From Salinivirgaceae bacterium (GTDB taxonomy: Bacteria > Bacteroidota > Bacteroidia > Bacteroidales > SZUA-534), in assembly GCA_030620515.1 (NCBI GenBank), contig JAUXEM010000009.1, positions 1-40,183 on the forward strand: a stretch of DNA of 40,183 nucleotides, in the 5' to 3' direction. The notes under the pieces were generated by a model. It searched no databases. It had not been told where the DNA came from and was given only the letters and a program-made list of their open reading frames with translations. Made by a program: the position numbers and the translations under genes. The first letter of the stretch is position 1. Every line of letters begins with the position of its first letter. Positions 9,830 to 18,131 of this stretch are shown piece after piece.

Positions 9830-10573
9830 ATGGATACAATATTTAATCATCGCTCAATTAGAAAATACAAGAACACTGCTATCTCAGATGAAGTTCTTAA
9901 TAAACTTTTACTTGCAGCAACAAGAGCATCTAACACTGGCAACATGCAGGTTTACAGTATTGTTGTTACACAAGATGCAGAAATTAGAAAACAACTTTGT
10001 GAAGCCCATTTTAACCAAGGCATGGTTAACGAAGCTCCTGTACATCTTACATTTTGTGCCGACATAAATCGCTTTGAGAAATGGTGCGAGCTTAACAATG
10101 CAGAACCTGGATACGATAATTTCTTATGGTTCTACAATGCAACTATAGATGCTGTTTTAGCTAGCCAAAATGCTTGTTTAGAAGCCGAGCACCACAATTT
10201 AGGAATATGCTATTTAGGAACAACTACCTACATGGCCGAAAAAATTATCGACATACTTGATTTACCTAAAGGTGTTGTGCCAGTAACGTCGATTGTTATA
10301 GGTTACCCTGACGAAACTCCTGAGCTAACTGACAGATTACCTCTAGAAGGTATTATTCATTATGAAAAATATAAAAAATACGACGAACAAAAAATAAAGA
10401 ATATACATGCTCCAAAAGAGGCTTTAAATTCAACTAAGAAATTAATTGAAGAAAATGGCACTGAGAATTTAGCTCAAATATTCACTGACAAAAGATATAA
10501 AAAAGCAGACAATATTCATTTCTCAAACGAATATTTGAAAGTTCTAAAAAAACAAGGATTTATGAATCAGTAA
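9830..10573 (+). CDS. NfsA-like NAD(P)H-dependent flavin oxidoreductase/nitroreductase
   Basis: A 247-residue FMN enzyme when started at the ATG at 9830, which begins MDTIFNHRSIRKYKN; this is the usual start and length for the family. An upstream in-frame start at 9743 would add 29 residues absent from relatives and would place the promoter inside the gene. HRSIRKY binds the FMN phosphate, ASNTGNMQ matches the second flavin motif, and GICYLGTT plus VVPVTSIVIGYPDE form the C-terminal half of the fold. Such enzymes reduce nitro compounds, quinones or free flavin by two-electron steps. The physiological substrate cannot be inferred. No partner gene is nearby. Confidence 0.9.
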   Translation: MDTIFNHRSIRKYKNTAISDEVLNKLLLAATRASNTGNMQVYSIVVTQDAEIRKQLCEAHFNQGMVNEAPVHLTFCADINRFEKWCELNNAEPGYDNFLWFYNATIDAVLASQNACLEAEHHNLGICYLGTTTYMAEKIIDILDLPKGVVPVTSIVIGYPDETPELTDRLPLEGIIHYEKYKKYDEQKIKNIHAPKEALNSTKKLIEENGTENLAQIFTDKRYKKADNIHFSNEYLKVLKKQGFMNQ

Positions 10574-10812
10574 GCATTTAAAATTTAGTTCTACTATCAA
10601 TTCAAAAGGTAATTTATACATATATGATATAATTAGCTTATGCAAACGACTTAATGTTAGAATGATACAGTCAATTTCTGTTATTATGTTTTCGTATTGT
10701 TTATTTTCATTATTACTACATTAACTCATTCTATCAGTTTATATAAAATAGCTAACCACAAAATTGCTAGCAGAACCATTATGAAAATATCACTAGAACA
10801 GATTATTCTAAT

Positions 10813-12471
10813 ATGAATAAAAAAATAAAATACATTTTACGAATAATCTGTTTTTTTTGTGCTTTTGCAATCAATACAATTGCCTCAAATAGCTTTGGTC
10901 AATCTAACATTACTATTTATGAAATTCAGGATGAAACTATTTTAAGTAAAAAATCAAAAAAGAACAAATCGGAAAACTATATTCATACATTAAGCAAGAA
11001 CTTAGTAAAAAAAAATCATAACCAAGGATACATTACAGCATCTATTGATTCCATAATTCATGAAAACTCAAACCTTAAGCTTTATTTAAACAGAGGTGAA
11101 AAATACTTTCTTAAAAAAGTTCGAACAACCAACAATACTAACCAAATACTAAAATCATACTCAACTACTTATAACAAACCAAAAAAGTATAGCCTCAAAA
11201 AAATTAAACAAAAGAAAAGAATAATAGTTTCTGACTTTAAAAATCAAGGATTTCCTTTCGTGCAAATTTCCAATCAAACAATAATAGATAGTTCATTCAA
11301 TATAAGTCATAACTTTACCATTTCCCCTTTTGAATACTATAGTTTTGAATTGCTGCAAAACGAAACACTAAAACATAGCGAAATAAAGTACCTATCACAC
11401 ATTACAAGAATTAAAAAAGACAAGCCTTATCAGAAAAAAAGAATTGATAACATAGAAGATGTTATTAATAATACAGGAATTTACACGGTTGATTCTATTC
11501 AAATCTCAATGAATAAAAATAAAGTGCAAATTATTCCATCTGTGACTCCTATAAAACAGAATCGTTTAAGTGGATGGGTAGGGATTCAAACGGATAAAGA
11601 AGAAAAAACAACCTTTACTGGCAACATAGAATTCTACACTAAAAATATTTTCAAATATGGTGAAAATATAAATTTTGAATGGAAAAAACAAAATTCACAT
11701 TCGCAACTTATAAACCTTAGCACTAGAATTCCTTTTGTAGCAGGATTACCTGTAGGTATCTTAGGAGAATTATATATTGACAAACGAGATAGTACATTTT
11801 CAAATCAATATTATAAAATTGGTTTAACATTCTTAGTGGCAAATCAAACAAGCCTTTCGGGCTACTACAGCAGAAAAAACTCTACTACACATGTATCTAA
11901 TAATGAGAATCTAAATGCAAATCAAAACTTATATGGTGTATTGGTAAATTATAGCAAACTAAATAATCCTATATTACCTACGAAAGGTTTTTTTTTAAAC
12001 CTAGATATTAACATGGGCAACAGAAACTCATCCAGTAGCCACGAGAGTTTAATAGCTAATTACGAATTAGATATTTATGCTTTTATTCCTATTTGGTTAG
12101 GTAACTTTGTAATTAGAAATCAAACAGGAATAATCACTAACGATTCTGTTAGTATAAATGAATATTTTCAAATAGGAGGTATAAAAACTATGCGAGGATT
12201 TAATGAAAATAGTATTTTCAGCAAGTCATTTAACATCAGTAGCATTGAATATAGACTGCTATTAAACAACAACTCATACATAAATGCATTTTATGATTTT
12301 GGTTTATTCAATTCAAAACTAAATGACTATAGACAGGCCATTGGTTTAGGGTTAGCTCTTTCAACAAAAGCAGGCATGCTATCACTTTCTTATGCATTAG
12401 GAAAACTAAATTCCAGCCCAGTTGAAATAAAATCGGGAAAGATTCACATAGGTTACATCAGTACATTTTGA
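10813..12471 (+). CDS. Omp85-family outer membrane protein (BamA/TamA-like)
   Basis: A 552-residue protein with a signal peptide (through about residue 30, NSFGQ). Residues 45-260 resemble POTRA domains (beta-alpha-alpha-beta units such as GYITASIDSI and GFPFVQISNQTI). From about 265 to the end is a 16-strand type barrel. The family signature in loop 6 is clear: FQIGGIKTMRGFNENSI, where MRGF is the conserved (V/I/M)RG(F/Y) motif. It ends in an aromatic residue (STF), as barrels often do. Known members insert or translocate outer membrane proteins or lipids. At 552 residues it is shorter than BamA (about 800), closer to TamA/TpsB or to unnamed Bacteroidota paralogues. An 11-codon reading frame (10781-10816) ends in an ATGA overlap with this start. 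Confidence 0.85.
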   Translation: MNKKIKYILRIICFFCAFAINTIASNSFGQSNITIYEIQDETILSKKSKKNKSENYIHTLSKNLVKKNHNQGYITASIDSIIHENSNLKLYLNRGEKYFLKKVRTTNNTNQILKSYSTTYNKPKKYSLKKIKQKKRIIVSDFKNQGFPFVQISNQTIIDSSFNISHNFTISPFEYYSFELLQNETLKHSEIKYLSHITRIKKDKPYQKKRIDNIEDVINNTGIYTVDSIQISMNKNKVQIIPSVTPIKQNRLSGWVGIQTDKEEKTTFTGNIEFYTKNIFKYGENINFEWKKQNSHSQLINLSTRIPFVAGLPVGILGELYIDKRDSTFSNQYYKIGLTFLVANQTSLSGYYSRKNSTTHVSNNENLNANQNLYGVLVNYSKLNNPILPTKGFFLNLDINMGNRNSSSSHESLIANYELDIYAFIPIWLGNFVIRNQTGIITNDSVSINEYFQIGGIKTMRGFNENSIFSKSFNISSIEYRLLLNNNSYINAFYDFGLFNSKLNDYRQAIGLGLALSTKAGMLSLSYALGKLNSSPVEIKSGKIHIGYISTF

Positions 12472-12648
12472 AAATAACTAACTTAAATTGGCATTATTTC
12501 AATAAAGCAATTACAATTCACAATTAATTGAATACAAAAACATTAAGACACAATTCCTTTATTAGGAATGCTTACATGCTATACTTAAAAATTTATAATT
12601 CGCTTTCAAGTTTGAGATTATAGTTTTGCTTCGTATATTTATAACCTT

Positions 12649-12685
12649 GTATTATAATTAATAGTTCGTTGTATTTTTATAATAC
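12649..12685. repeat. 9-bp perfect inverted repeat, AT-rich
   Basis: GTATTATAA (12649-12657) and TTATAATAC (12677-12685) are exact reverse complements separated by 19 bases. The right arm can also pair with the nearer GTATT at 12671-12675, so two alternative hairpins exist. It lies 144 bases before the HAMP-GAF-PAS gene. It may be a protein-binding site or simply low-complexity sequence. Confidence 0.4.
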
Positions 12686-12764
12686 ATTGAATATCAGGCG
12701 AGTATAAAATTACTGAGAGTTTAACTAAAGATATGATATTCAAATATTTATATTTTTATCTAAC

Positions 12765-12787
12765 ACCTGCCTGACGCCAAAGCAGGT
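12765..12787. repeat. Dispersed CCTGCCTG palindromic repeat, copy 1
   Basis: ACCTGCCTG (12765-12773) is followed after nine bases by GCAGGT (12782-12787), forming a hairpin of about five G/C-rich pairs in otherwise AT-rich spacer. It shares its left arm with the copies at 20431 and 26205. Confidence 0.6.
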
Positions 12788-12828
12788 TTAAAATCTAACG
12801 ATATATAAATAATATTAAATTAAATATA

Positions 12829-14808
12829 ATGAAAGCCAGATTTACCATAGCAAACAAACTTATTTTAGGATTTGGGATATTAATTCTTGCCACTCTAATA
12901 AATGGGCTTTACACTTACTCTACCTTAAACGAAAACCTAACTCTTAACAAGGAAATACTTGAAATATATGACCCCTCGGTAAATAAATTACAAGATTTGA
13001 ACGATTTAATAAACAGTTCTCAAATATTGACTAAAAATTGGGTTTTCATTGAAAAACAATCAGAAACACCTGACAAAAAGAGGCTTAGTGATATTCATGA
13101 ATTCGAATTCCCAACATTAAAAACAGAGTTAGAAACCATTTCGCAAAATTGGGATTCGATATACCAAGTTGAAATAAACTTAATTTTCACGACTATAAGC
13201 GATACTCTTTTTTTACACCACTCTACAATAATAGAAAGCCTGAATTCTTTTGACAGCTATGAGGACATGATGATTTTCTTTGAAGCAACTCAAATGGTAG
13301 AAAAAGGAGGCTTGGTTTTTGAGTATACGAAAGCTATTCTAAAACGCATCAATAAGCTCGAAAAAACAATGGTTAACAAATCGGCAGAAGCTAAGCATGA
13401 GATGGCTATGTCGTTTAGTTGGTTTCAAAAATTTGTTATTATTGCAATTCTAGTATTATCTATTTTTGTTATTGCTGTCGGTTTTATTTCTACACGAAGT
13501 ATAGTACTACCCGTTTACAAGCTAAAAGAATTTCTGATAGCCATGACCAATGGAAACCTTCCAAAAAACAAGCTTGTAACTAATAATGACGAAATTGGCG
13601 ACATGGGCGATGCACTAAATGGATATATTGAAAACATTCAGAAAACATCTGATTTTGCAGTAGACTTAGGAACTGGTAATTACAATTCCGAATTTGAATC
13701 ACTTGGCGAAAAGGATGCATTAGGAAATACATTGCTTGAAATGCGTGAAAACCTAAAAAATTCGGATGAAGATTCTAAGAAAAGAACAGAAAGAGACAAA
13801 ATTAGAAACTGGACTACAAAAGGATTAGCTGACTTTGGAGATATATTAAGACAGAACTCTGCTAATATGGATAGTTTGGCAAAAAACATAATGATAAACG
13901 TAGTGGACTACCTTGATGTTAATCAAGGTGCCATGTATATTTTAAACGAAAAGGATGGCGATGCTTCATTTTTAGAAATGAAAACGGCTATTGCCTATGA
14001 ACGAGAAAAATTTCTGAAAAAGAATTTTGAGATAAATGAAAGTTTAGTAGGCCGCTGTGCATACGAACAATTGCCTATCTATTTAAAAGAAATTCCAAAT
14101 AATTACATAAACATTAAATCAGGATTAGGAACAGCTGAACCTAAATGCTTGCTGCTTGTACCCTTAGCAATAAATGAAATAGTAATGGGTGTTATTGAAA
14201 TAGCCTCTTTTAGCAATATACCAGAGTATCAAATAGACTTTTTAACCTCTCTTGGAGAAAACATTGCATCTACAATTTTAAATGTTCGTACTAACGAGCA
14301 AACAAAACACCTTTTAGATGAGTCGAAAATGAGAAGTGATGAACTTTCTGCACAAGAGGAAGAGTTAAGACAAAACATGGAAGAGCTTCAGGCTACCCAA
14401 GAGGAGGCTGCAAGACGCGAAAAAGAAATGAGCAATAATATTTCTGCTATAAATAATGCAATTGGAACTCTTGAGGTAGACAGAAATGGAATAATAATAA
14501 CAGTAAACGACAATCTATTAAATAAACTAAAAATACAATCGTCGGCATTAATTGGCAAATCCTTTCAAGAGATGTTTGCTGCTACTAACGAAAATGAATA
14601 TGTTCAGGTTTGGTCTGGTCTACACTTAGGGGAAAGTGGATCAATAACCACAAACTTTTTAACACAAGAATCTGAATTTTGGTTCAAACATACATTAACT
14701 CCTTTTAAAGGGGACGACGGTAATTTTGCAAAAGCTATTGATTTAGTGCTTGATATTACGAATCAAAAAGAATTAGAGAATGAACTTGAATCTATTAAAA
14801 AACAATAA
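12829..14808 (+). CDS. Membrane sensor with HAMP, GAF and PAS domains but no visible output domain
   Basis: A 659-residue protein. Span 1 is near 12-30; residues 31-195 are a helical periplasmic sensor resembling the four-helix bundle of chemoreceptors; span 2 is near 200-222 (FVIIAILVLSIFVIAVGF). A HAMP domain follows (about 222-275: SIVLPVYKLKEFLIAMTNGNL, NDEIGDMGDALNGY). A GAF domain spans about 340-475 (NQGAMYILNEKDG to LLLVPLAINEIVMGVIEIAS), then a coiled coil rich in Glu/Gln (ELSAQEEELRQNMEELQATQ) and a PAS domain (about 535-650) ending IDLVLDITNQKELENELESI. The stop comes right after the PAS exit helix: there is no HisKA, HATPase, GGDEF or methyl-accepting tip. It probably signals through a separate protein. 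Downstream neighbours are small membrane proteins, seven bases away. Confidence 0.85.
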   Translation: MKARFTIANKLILGFGILILATLINGLYTYSTLNENLTLNKEILEIYDPSVNKLQDLNDLINSSQILTKNWVFIEKQSETPDKKRLSDIHEFEFPTLKTELETISQNWDSIYQVEINLIFTTISDTLFLHHSTIIESLNSFDSYEDMMIFFEATQMVEKGGLVFEYTKAILKRINKLEKTMVNKSAEAKHEMAMSFSWFQKFVIIAILVLSIFVIAVGFISTRSIVLPVYKLKEFLIAMTNGNLPKNKLVTNNDEIGDMGDALNGYIENIQKTSDFAVDLGTGNYNSEFESLGEKDALGNTLLEMRENLKNSDEDSKKRTERDKIRNWTTKGLADFGDILRQNSANMDSLAKNIMINVVDYLDVNQGAMYILNEKDGDASFLEMKTAIAYEREKFLKKNFEINESLVGRCAYEQLPIYLKEIPNNYINIKSGLGTAEPKCLLLVPLAINEIVMGVIEIASFSNIPEYQIDFLTSLGENIASTILNVRTNEQTKHLLDESKMRSDELSAQEEELRQNMEELQATQEEAARREKEMSNNISAINNAIGTLEVDRNGIIITVNDNLLNKLKIQSSALIGKSFQEMFAATNENEYVQVWSGLHLGESGSITTNFLTQESEFWFKHTLTPFKGDDGNFAKAIDLVLDITNQKELENELESIKKQ

Positions 14809-14814
14809 TTTTTC

Positions 14815-15147
14815 GTGCAATCATTAATTCTATTAGAATTTACTCTTCTTTCCAATTTAGTTGCTTGGTTAGAGAATAATAGTAGACCTTGCTTTTACAA
14901 AAAAAACTTCGGCTTTGATTGCTTAGGATGTGGTTTTCAACGAGCTGTAATTGAACTTTTAAAAGGCAACTTAATTGAAAGCACTAAGCTTTATCCAGCA
15001 CTTCTGCCTTTATTAGCAACATTCTGTTTTTTAGCACTACACTTAAAATTTAAATTTAATCACGGTGCTTATATTACAAAAATACTTTTCATATCTACAT
15101 CTACAATTATAGTATTCAACTTTTTATACAAATTAACTCTTAACTAA
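14815..15147 (+). CDS. DUF2752 family membrane protein
   Basis: A 110-residue protein starting at GTG (14815), six bases after the sensor gene; no better start exists. The signature CLGCGFQRA lies at 36-44, inside the family's Cys-x-x-Cys-Gly-x-x-Arg pattern that begins here with DCLGCGFQR. Two or three hydrophobic spans follow (LLPLLATFCFLALHLKF and ILFISTSTIIVFNFL). The function of the family is unknown; the conserved cysteines suggest metal or redox chemistry at the membrane. In Bacteroidota it often precedes a CCC-motif membrane protein, as it does here. Confidence 0.82.
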   Translation: MQSLILLEFTLLSNLVAWLENNSRPCFYKKNFGFDCLGCGFQRAVIELLKGNLIESTKLYPALLPLLATFCFLALHLKFKFNHGAYITKILFISTSTIIVFNFLYKLTLN

Positions 15148-15154
15148 AACTATC

Positions 15155-15520
15155 ATGGAAATTGAAAACCCCTCAACGGAACAAGTTCAAAACCTAGAAC
15201 AAATACAACTACCAAACTCAAGCGGAGTATTAGCAATGGGTATTATTAGCATTGTAGGATTTTGTTGTATAGGGGGATTAGTTGGAGTAACTCTAGGGAT
15301 AATAGCATTAGTTCTAGGCAATAACGCTATTAAAGAATATTCTGATAACCCTGAGAAATTCACTGAGAAATCCTATAAAAATGCTAAATCTGGCAGAGTT
15401 TGTGCCATTATAGGAATTTGCTTAAGTGGTATAATGTTTATTGGATTTTTAATAAAACTTTCCGTATTAGGATTCGCTTTCGGAACATTGCTTAAAACAA
15501 TGCCTTGGGAAATGATGTAA
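15155..15520 (+). CDS. CCC-motif membrane protein (DUF4190-like)
   Basis: A 121-residue protein. After a polar, Glu/Gln-rich N-terminus, NSSGVLAMGIISIVGFCCIGG starts span 1, followed by GVTLGIIALVLGNNAIKEY, a short soluble linker (NPEKFTEKSYKNAKSGRVCA) and a last hydrophobic stretch (IIGICLSGIMFIGFLIKL). The layout, including the Lys-Tyr-x-x-Asn-Pro-Glu and Lys-x-Gly-Arg-x-Cys-Ala signatures, fits the Bacteroidota 'CCC motif' family; here the motif reads FCC rather than CCC. The function is unknown. It sits 7 bases after the DUF2752 gene and is closed by a strong terminator. Confidence 0.82.
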   Translation: MEIENPSTEQVQNLEQIQLPNSSGVLAMGIISIVGFCCIGGLVGVTLGIIALVLGNNAIKEYSDNPEKFTEKSYKNAKSGRVCAIIGICLSGIMFIGFLIKLSVLGFAFGTLLKTMPWEMM

Positions 15521-15548
15521 AAAAATCACCCTCATAAAAATAAATAAC

Positions 15549-15587
15549 GCCTGTTTCTGGTTTAAGCCAATAACAGGCATTATTTTT
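15549..15587 (+). terminator. Intrinsic terminator after the sensor/DUF2752/CCC operon
   Basis: GCCTGTT (15549-15555) pairs with AACAGGC (15572-15578), with an inner TGG/CCA stem, and is followed by a T-rich tail (ATTATTTTT, 15579-15587). It lies 28 bases past the CCC-motif gene. The T-rich tail also reads TATTTTTG (15581-15588), an exact -7 match, so the same bases could help start the next gene at 15603. Confidence 0.85.
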
Positions 15588-15602
15588 GAAAAAATTTTAG
15601 TA

Positions 15603-16625
15603 ATGGAAACTCAAAAGCACATATCGAATTTAGTTGAGTTAGGCTTAGCTTTTAAAAATATAGCCAATTCAAACACTCAAGAACCAAGGTTGGAATTAGC
15701 TGAGGCAAAAAACCGCTGGTTTACACAAGAGTCAATAAAATATACTTTTAAGGAATTAGGGAATCTACTTAGTTCAAAAAACTTAAATAACTGGTTAGCC
15801 CAGTATAATATAAGCAAACCCATATCGCAAAAAACTATTGGTTTGGTATTGGCTGGAAATATTCCATTGGTTGGATTTCATGATATTTTATGCGTTCTTT
15901 TAACCGGAAACAAAGTATTAGCCAAACTTTCACACAAAGACGAAATTCTTTATACAATAGTAAAAGAATTACTAGTAAAAATTAACCCTATCTATTCAGA
16001 GTTAATAAGTTTTACTAACGCATCGTTAAAAAACATTGATGCAATTATTGCTACTGGTAGCGATAATAGTTCAAGATATTTTGACTATTATTTTGGAAAA
16101 TATCCTAACATTATTCGAAAAAACAGAAATTCTATTGCGATTATTCAATCGGACAATACGAATGAAGATTTTGAAAAATTGGGTGAAGATATATTTACAT
16201 ACTTTGGCTTAGGTTGTAGGAATGTCTCTTACTTACTTATTCCTGAAGGATTTGATTTAGGAAACTTTTTTAGAGGAATTGAATCGTTCGCTGGCATTAT
16301 TAACCATCATAAATATGCTAATAATTACCAGTATCAGAAAACACTATTATCAATGAACAACACTCCATTTTACGACAATAACTTTTGTTTACTTACAGAA
16401 AATAATTCGATGACTTCGCCCATTGGAACAATACATTATAAGTATTACAAAAGCGACAGTGATTTACAAAATCATATCATTGCTAACAAACATAAAATTC
16501 AATGCATTGTTAGTAAAACAAAATATTCGTTTAATACGTATAGCTTTGGAATGGCTCAAAAACCAGAATTGACTGATTATGCCGATAATATTGACACAAT
16601 AAACTTTTTACTGAATTTAAAATAA
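15603..16625 (+). CDS. Acyl-CoA reductase, LuxC-like
   Basis: A 340-residue member of the LuxC/aldehyde dehydrogenase superfamily. The N-terminal part has IGLVLAGNIPLVGFHDILCVLLTGNKVLAKLS (cofactor side), the NADPH-site motif ATGSDNSSRYF (150-160), and the catalytic Cys205 in FGLGCRNVS. LuxC itself is about 480 residues; this shorter form is the one found in Bacteroidota genomes without luciferase. It should reduce an acyl-CoA or acyl-enzyme to an aldehyde or alcohol, but no luxD/luxE/luxAB is present, so bioluminescence is not implied. It leads a tight unit with the pRiA4-like gene (5 bases) and miaA (5 bases). Confidence 0.85.
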   Translation: METQKHISNLVELGLAFKNIANSNTQEPRLELAEAKNRWFTQESIKYTFKELGNLLSSKNLNNWLAQYNISKPISQKTIGLVLAGNIPLVGFHDILCVLLTGNKVLAKLSHKDEILYTIVKELLVKINPIYSELISFTNASLKNIDAIIATGSDNSSRYFDYYFGKYPNIIRKNRNSIAIIQSDNTNEDFEKLGEDIFTYFGLGCRNVSYLLIPEGFDLGNFFRGIESFAGIINHHKYANNYQYQKTLLSMNNTPFYDNNFCLLTENNSMTSPIGTIHYKYYKSDSDLQNHIIANKHKIQCIVSKTKYSFNTYSFGMAQKPELTDYADNIDTINFLLNLK

Positions 16626-16630
16626 TAAAA

Positions 16631-17143
16631 ATGATAATAACATTTCGGTTTATATCTGACGAAGAGGAGGATTTTATTTGTGATGTAAATATAAACCACG
16701 ATCAAACTTTTGAAGAGCTACATATTGCAATTCAAAAAGCCCTTAATTATGACTCAAATCAATTAGCTTCTTTTTTTAAATCGAACGAAAATTGGGAAAA
16801 ACACGAAGAGGTTACTTTAATTGATATGGGTGGTGATAATGATGTTAAAATTATGACCGAAACAAAAATAGAAGAATTATTTACTGAGAAAAACGAACGC
16901 TTACTTTATGTATTTGATTTTTTTGCTGAACGCTTATTTTTTGGTAGCATTTCAAGAACAATAGATCATGAATCACCAATTAAACTACCCTCTATTTCAA
17001 AGCTTGATGGAGTAATTCCTATCCAAATACAAGAAGATAACACAGACGATATTTCACTAATTGACGACCTTTACTCCGAAGACTTTGATGAGCCCGAGTT
17101 TATAGATGAAAACATTGATGACCTTGACACTGACCTATATTAA
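16631..17143 (+). CDS. Plasmid pRiA4b ORF3-like protein
   Basis: A 170-residue soluble, acidic protein. Residues 1-115 match the pRiA4 ORF3/TnpR-passenger fold: an N-terminal strand (MIITFRFISDEEEDFICDVNIN), QTFEELHIAIQKALNYD, and the core LLYVFDFFAERLFFGSI, which replaces the usual YxYDFGDxWxH. The tail (125-170) is low complexity and very rich in Asp/Glu. The family name comes from plasmid and IS1096 relatives, but here it is a stable chromosomal gene between an acyl-CoA reductase and miaA, with no transposon ends nearby. Its biochemical role is unknown. Confidence 0.68.
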   Translation: MIITFRFISDEEEDFICDVNINHDQTFEELHIAIQKALNYDSNQLASFFKSNENWEKHEEVTLIDMGGDNDVKIMTETKIEELFTEKNERLLYVFDFFAERLFFGSISRTIDHESPIKLPSISKLDGVIPIQIQEDNTDDISLIDDLYSEDFDEPEFIDENIDDLDTDLY

Positions 17144-17148
17144 TTACA

Positions 17149-18048
17149 ATGTCAAAAAAAACACTGGTTGTAATTATAGGCCCTACCGGCATTGGAAAAA
17201 CCGACTTGAGCATAGAAATTGCACAACATCTTAATTCTGAAATAATTTCCTGCGACTCTCGTCAAATGTATCGAGAACTTAAAATTGGCACAGCCGTACC
17301 TGAGCCTCTACAACTTGAAAAAGTAAAGCATCACTTCATTGGCAACTTATCTATTCACGATTATTATAATGCCAGTGAATTTGAGAATCAAACTATAAAT
17401 TTACTTGAAACACTATTTAAACACAACAACTACGCAGTAATGACTGGTGGTTCAGGCTTGTATGTTAATGCAGTTGTAAAAGGTATTGATGAGCTTCCTA
17501 CTATAGACCCAAATGTGCGAGCGCAACTACTTAAAAAATTGGAAACAGAAGGTATTGAAAGTTTGCAAAATGAATTAAAAAAAGTTGACCCTAAATATTA
17601 CGAAGAGGCAGATATAAATAATAGCAAGCGATTACTAAAAGCTCTTGAAGTATATGAAATGACTGGGCAAACCTATTCTTCATTAAGAGTAGCAGAAAAA
17701 AAAGAGCGCCCCTTTAATATAAAGCAAATTGGCTTAACAATGGATCGCGAAAAGCTTTACGAACGAATTAATTTAAGAGTTGACCTAATGCTTGAAGCTG
17801 GCTTAATTGAAGAAGCCAGGAAATTTCATTCCTACAAAAATCTGAATTCGTTAAATACAGTTGGCTACAAAGAGTTATTCAGCCATTTTGATAACGAATA
17901 CGACCTTGATGAGGCTATACGATTAATAAAACGAAACTCTCGTAGATATGCCAAGCGACAATATTCATGGTTTCATCGCGATGATACTATTAAATGGTTC
18001 AATAGGGAAAACAAAGAGGAAATTATTAAATACATTGAATCAAAATAG
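17149..18048 (+). CDS. miaA: tRNA dimethylallyltransferase
   Basis: A 299-residue enzyme of normal length. It transfers a dimethylallyl group from DMAPP to A37 of tRNAs that read codons starting with U, the first step to ms2i6A. Motifs are intact: P-loop GPTGIGKT (11-18), the CDSRQMYRELKIGTAVP region that binds the tRNA base and DMAPP, MTGGSGLYVNAVVKG, and the basic C-terminal RNA-binding segment (RLIKRNSRRYAKRQYSWFHRD). It is the last gene of the acyl-CoA reductase unit, five bases after its neighbour. No separate promoter is visible. Confidence 0.97.
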   Translation: MSKKTLVVIIGPTGIGKTDLSIEIAQHLNSEIISCDSRQMYRELKIGTAVPEPLQLEKVKHHFIGNLSIHDYYNASEFENQTINLLETLFKHNNYAVMTGGSGLYVNAVVKGIDELPTIDPNVRAQLLKKLETEGIESLQNELKKVDPKYYEEADINNSKRLLKALEVYEMTGQTYSSLRVAEKKERPFNIKQIGLTMDREKLYERINLRVDLMLEAGLIEEARKFHSYKNLNSLNTVGYKELFSHFDNEYDLDEAIRLIKRNSRRYAKRQYSWFHRDDTIKWFNRENKEEIIKYIESK

Positions 18049-18131
18049 CAAAGTAAAAAAAACACTGCCATAAAAAAATCTGTGTTCCATTATAATTTTT
18101 TACTTTTATGGCTTAATAAAAAACAGTTGTC

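Larger units (their letters stand above)
12472..12828. other. Non-coding spacer of 357 bases with two inverted repeats
   Basis: No convincing gene or RNA. It contains a -7-like TAGTTTTG (12621-12628) without a matching -33 element, an AT-only-cored inverted repeat (12649-12685) and one copy of the dispersed CCTGCCTG repeat (12765-12787), both listed separately. The last 40 bases before the sensor gene are almost pure A/T. Confidence 0.6.

Noticed and set aside
15603-17143. Bioluminescence operon suggested by the LuxC-like reductase
   Set aside because: No luxAB, luxD or luxE is near; the short Bacteroidota acyl-CoA reductase family is not tied to light.
16631-17143. Mobile element inferred from the pRiA4/IS1096 passenger family name
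   Set aside because: No transposase, terminal inverted repeats or direct repeats flank it, and spacing and codon use match the neighbouring genes.
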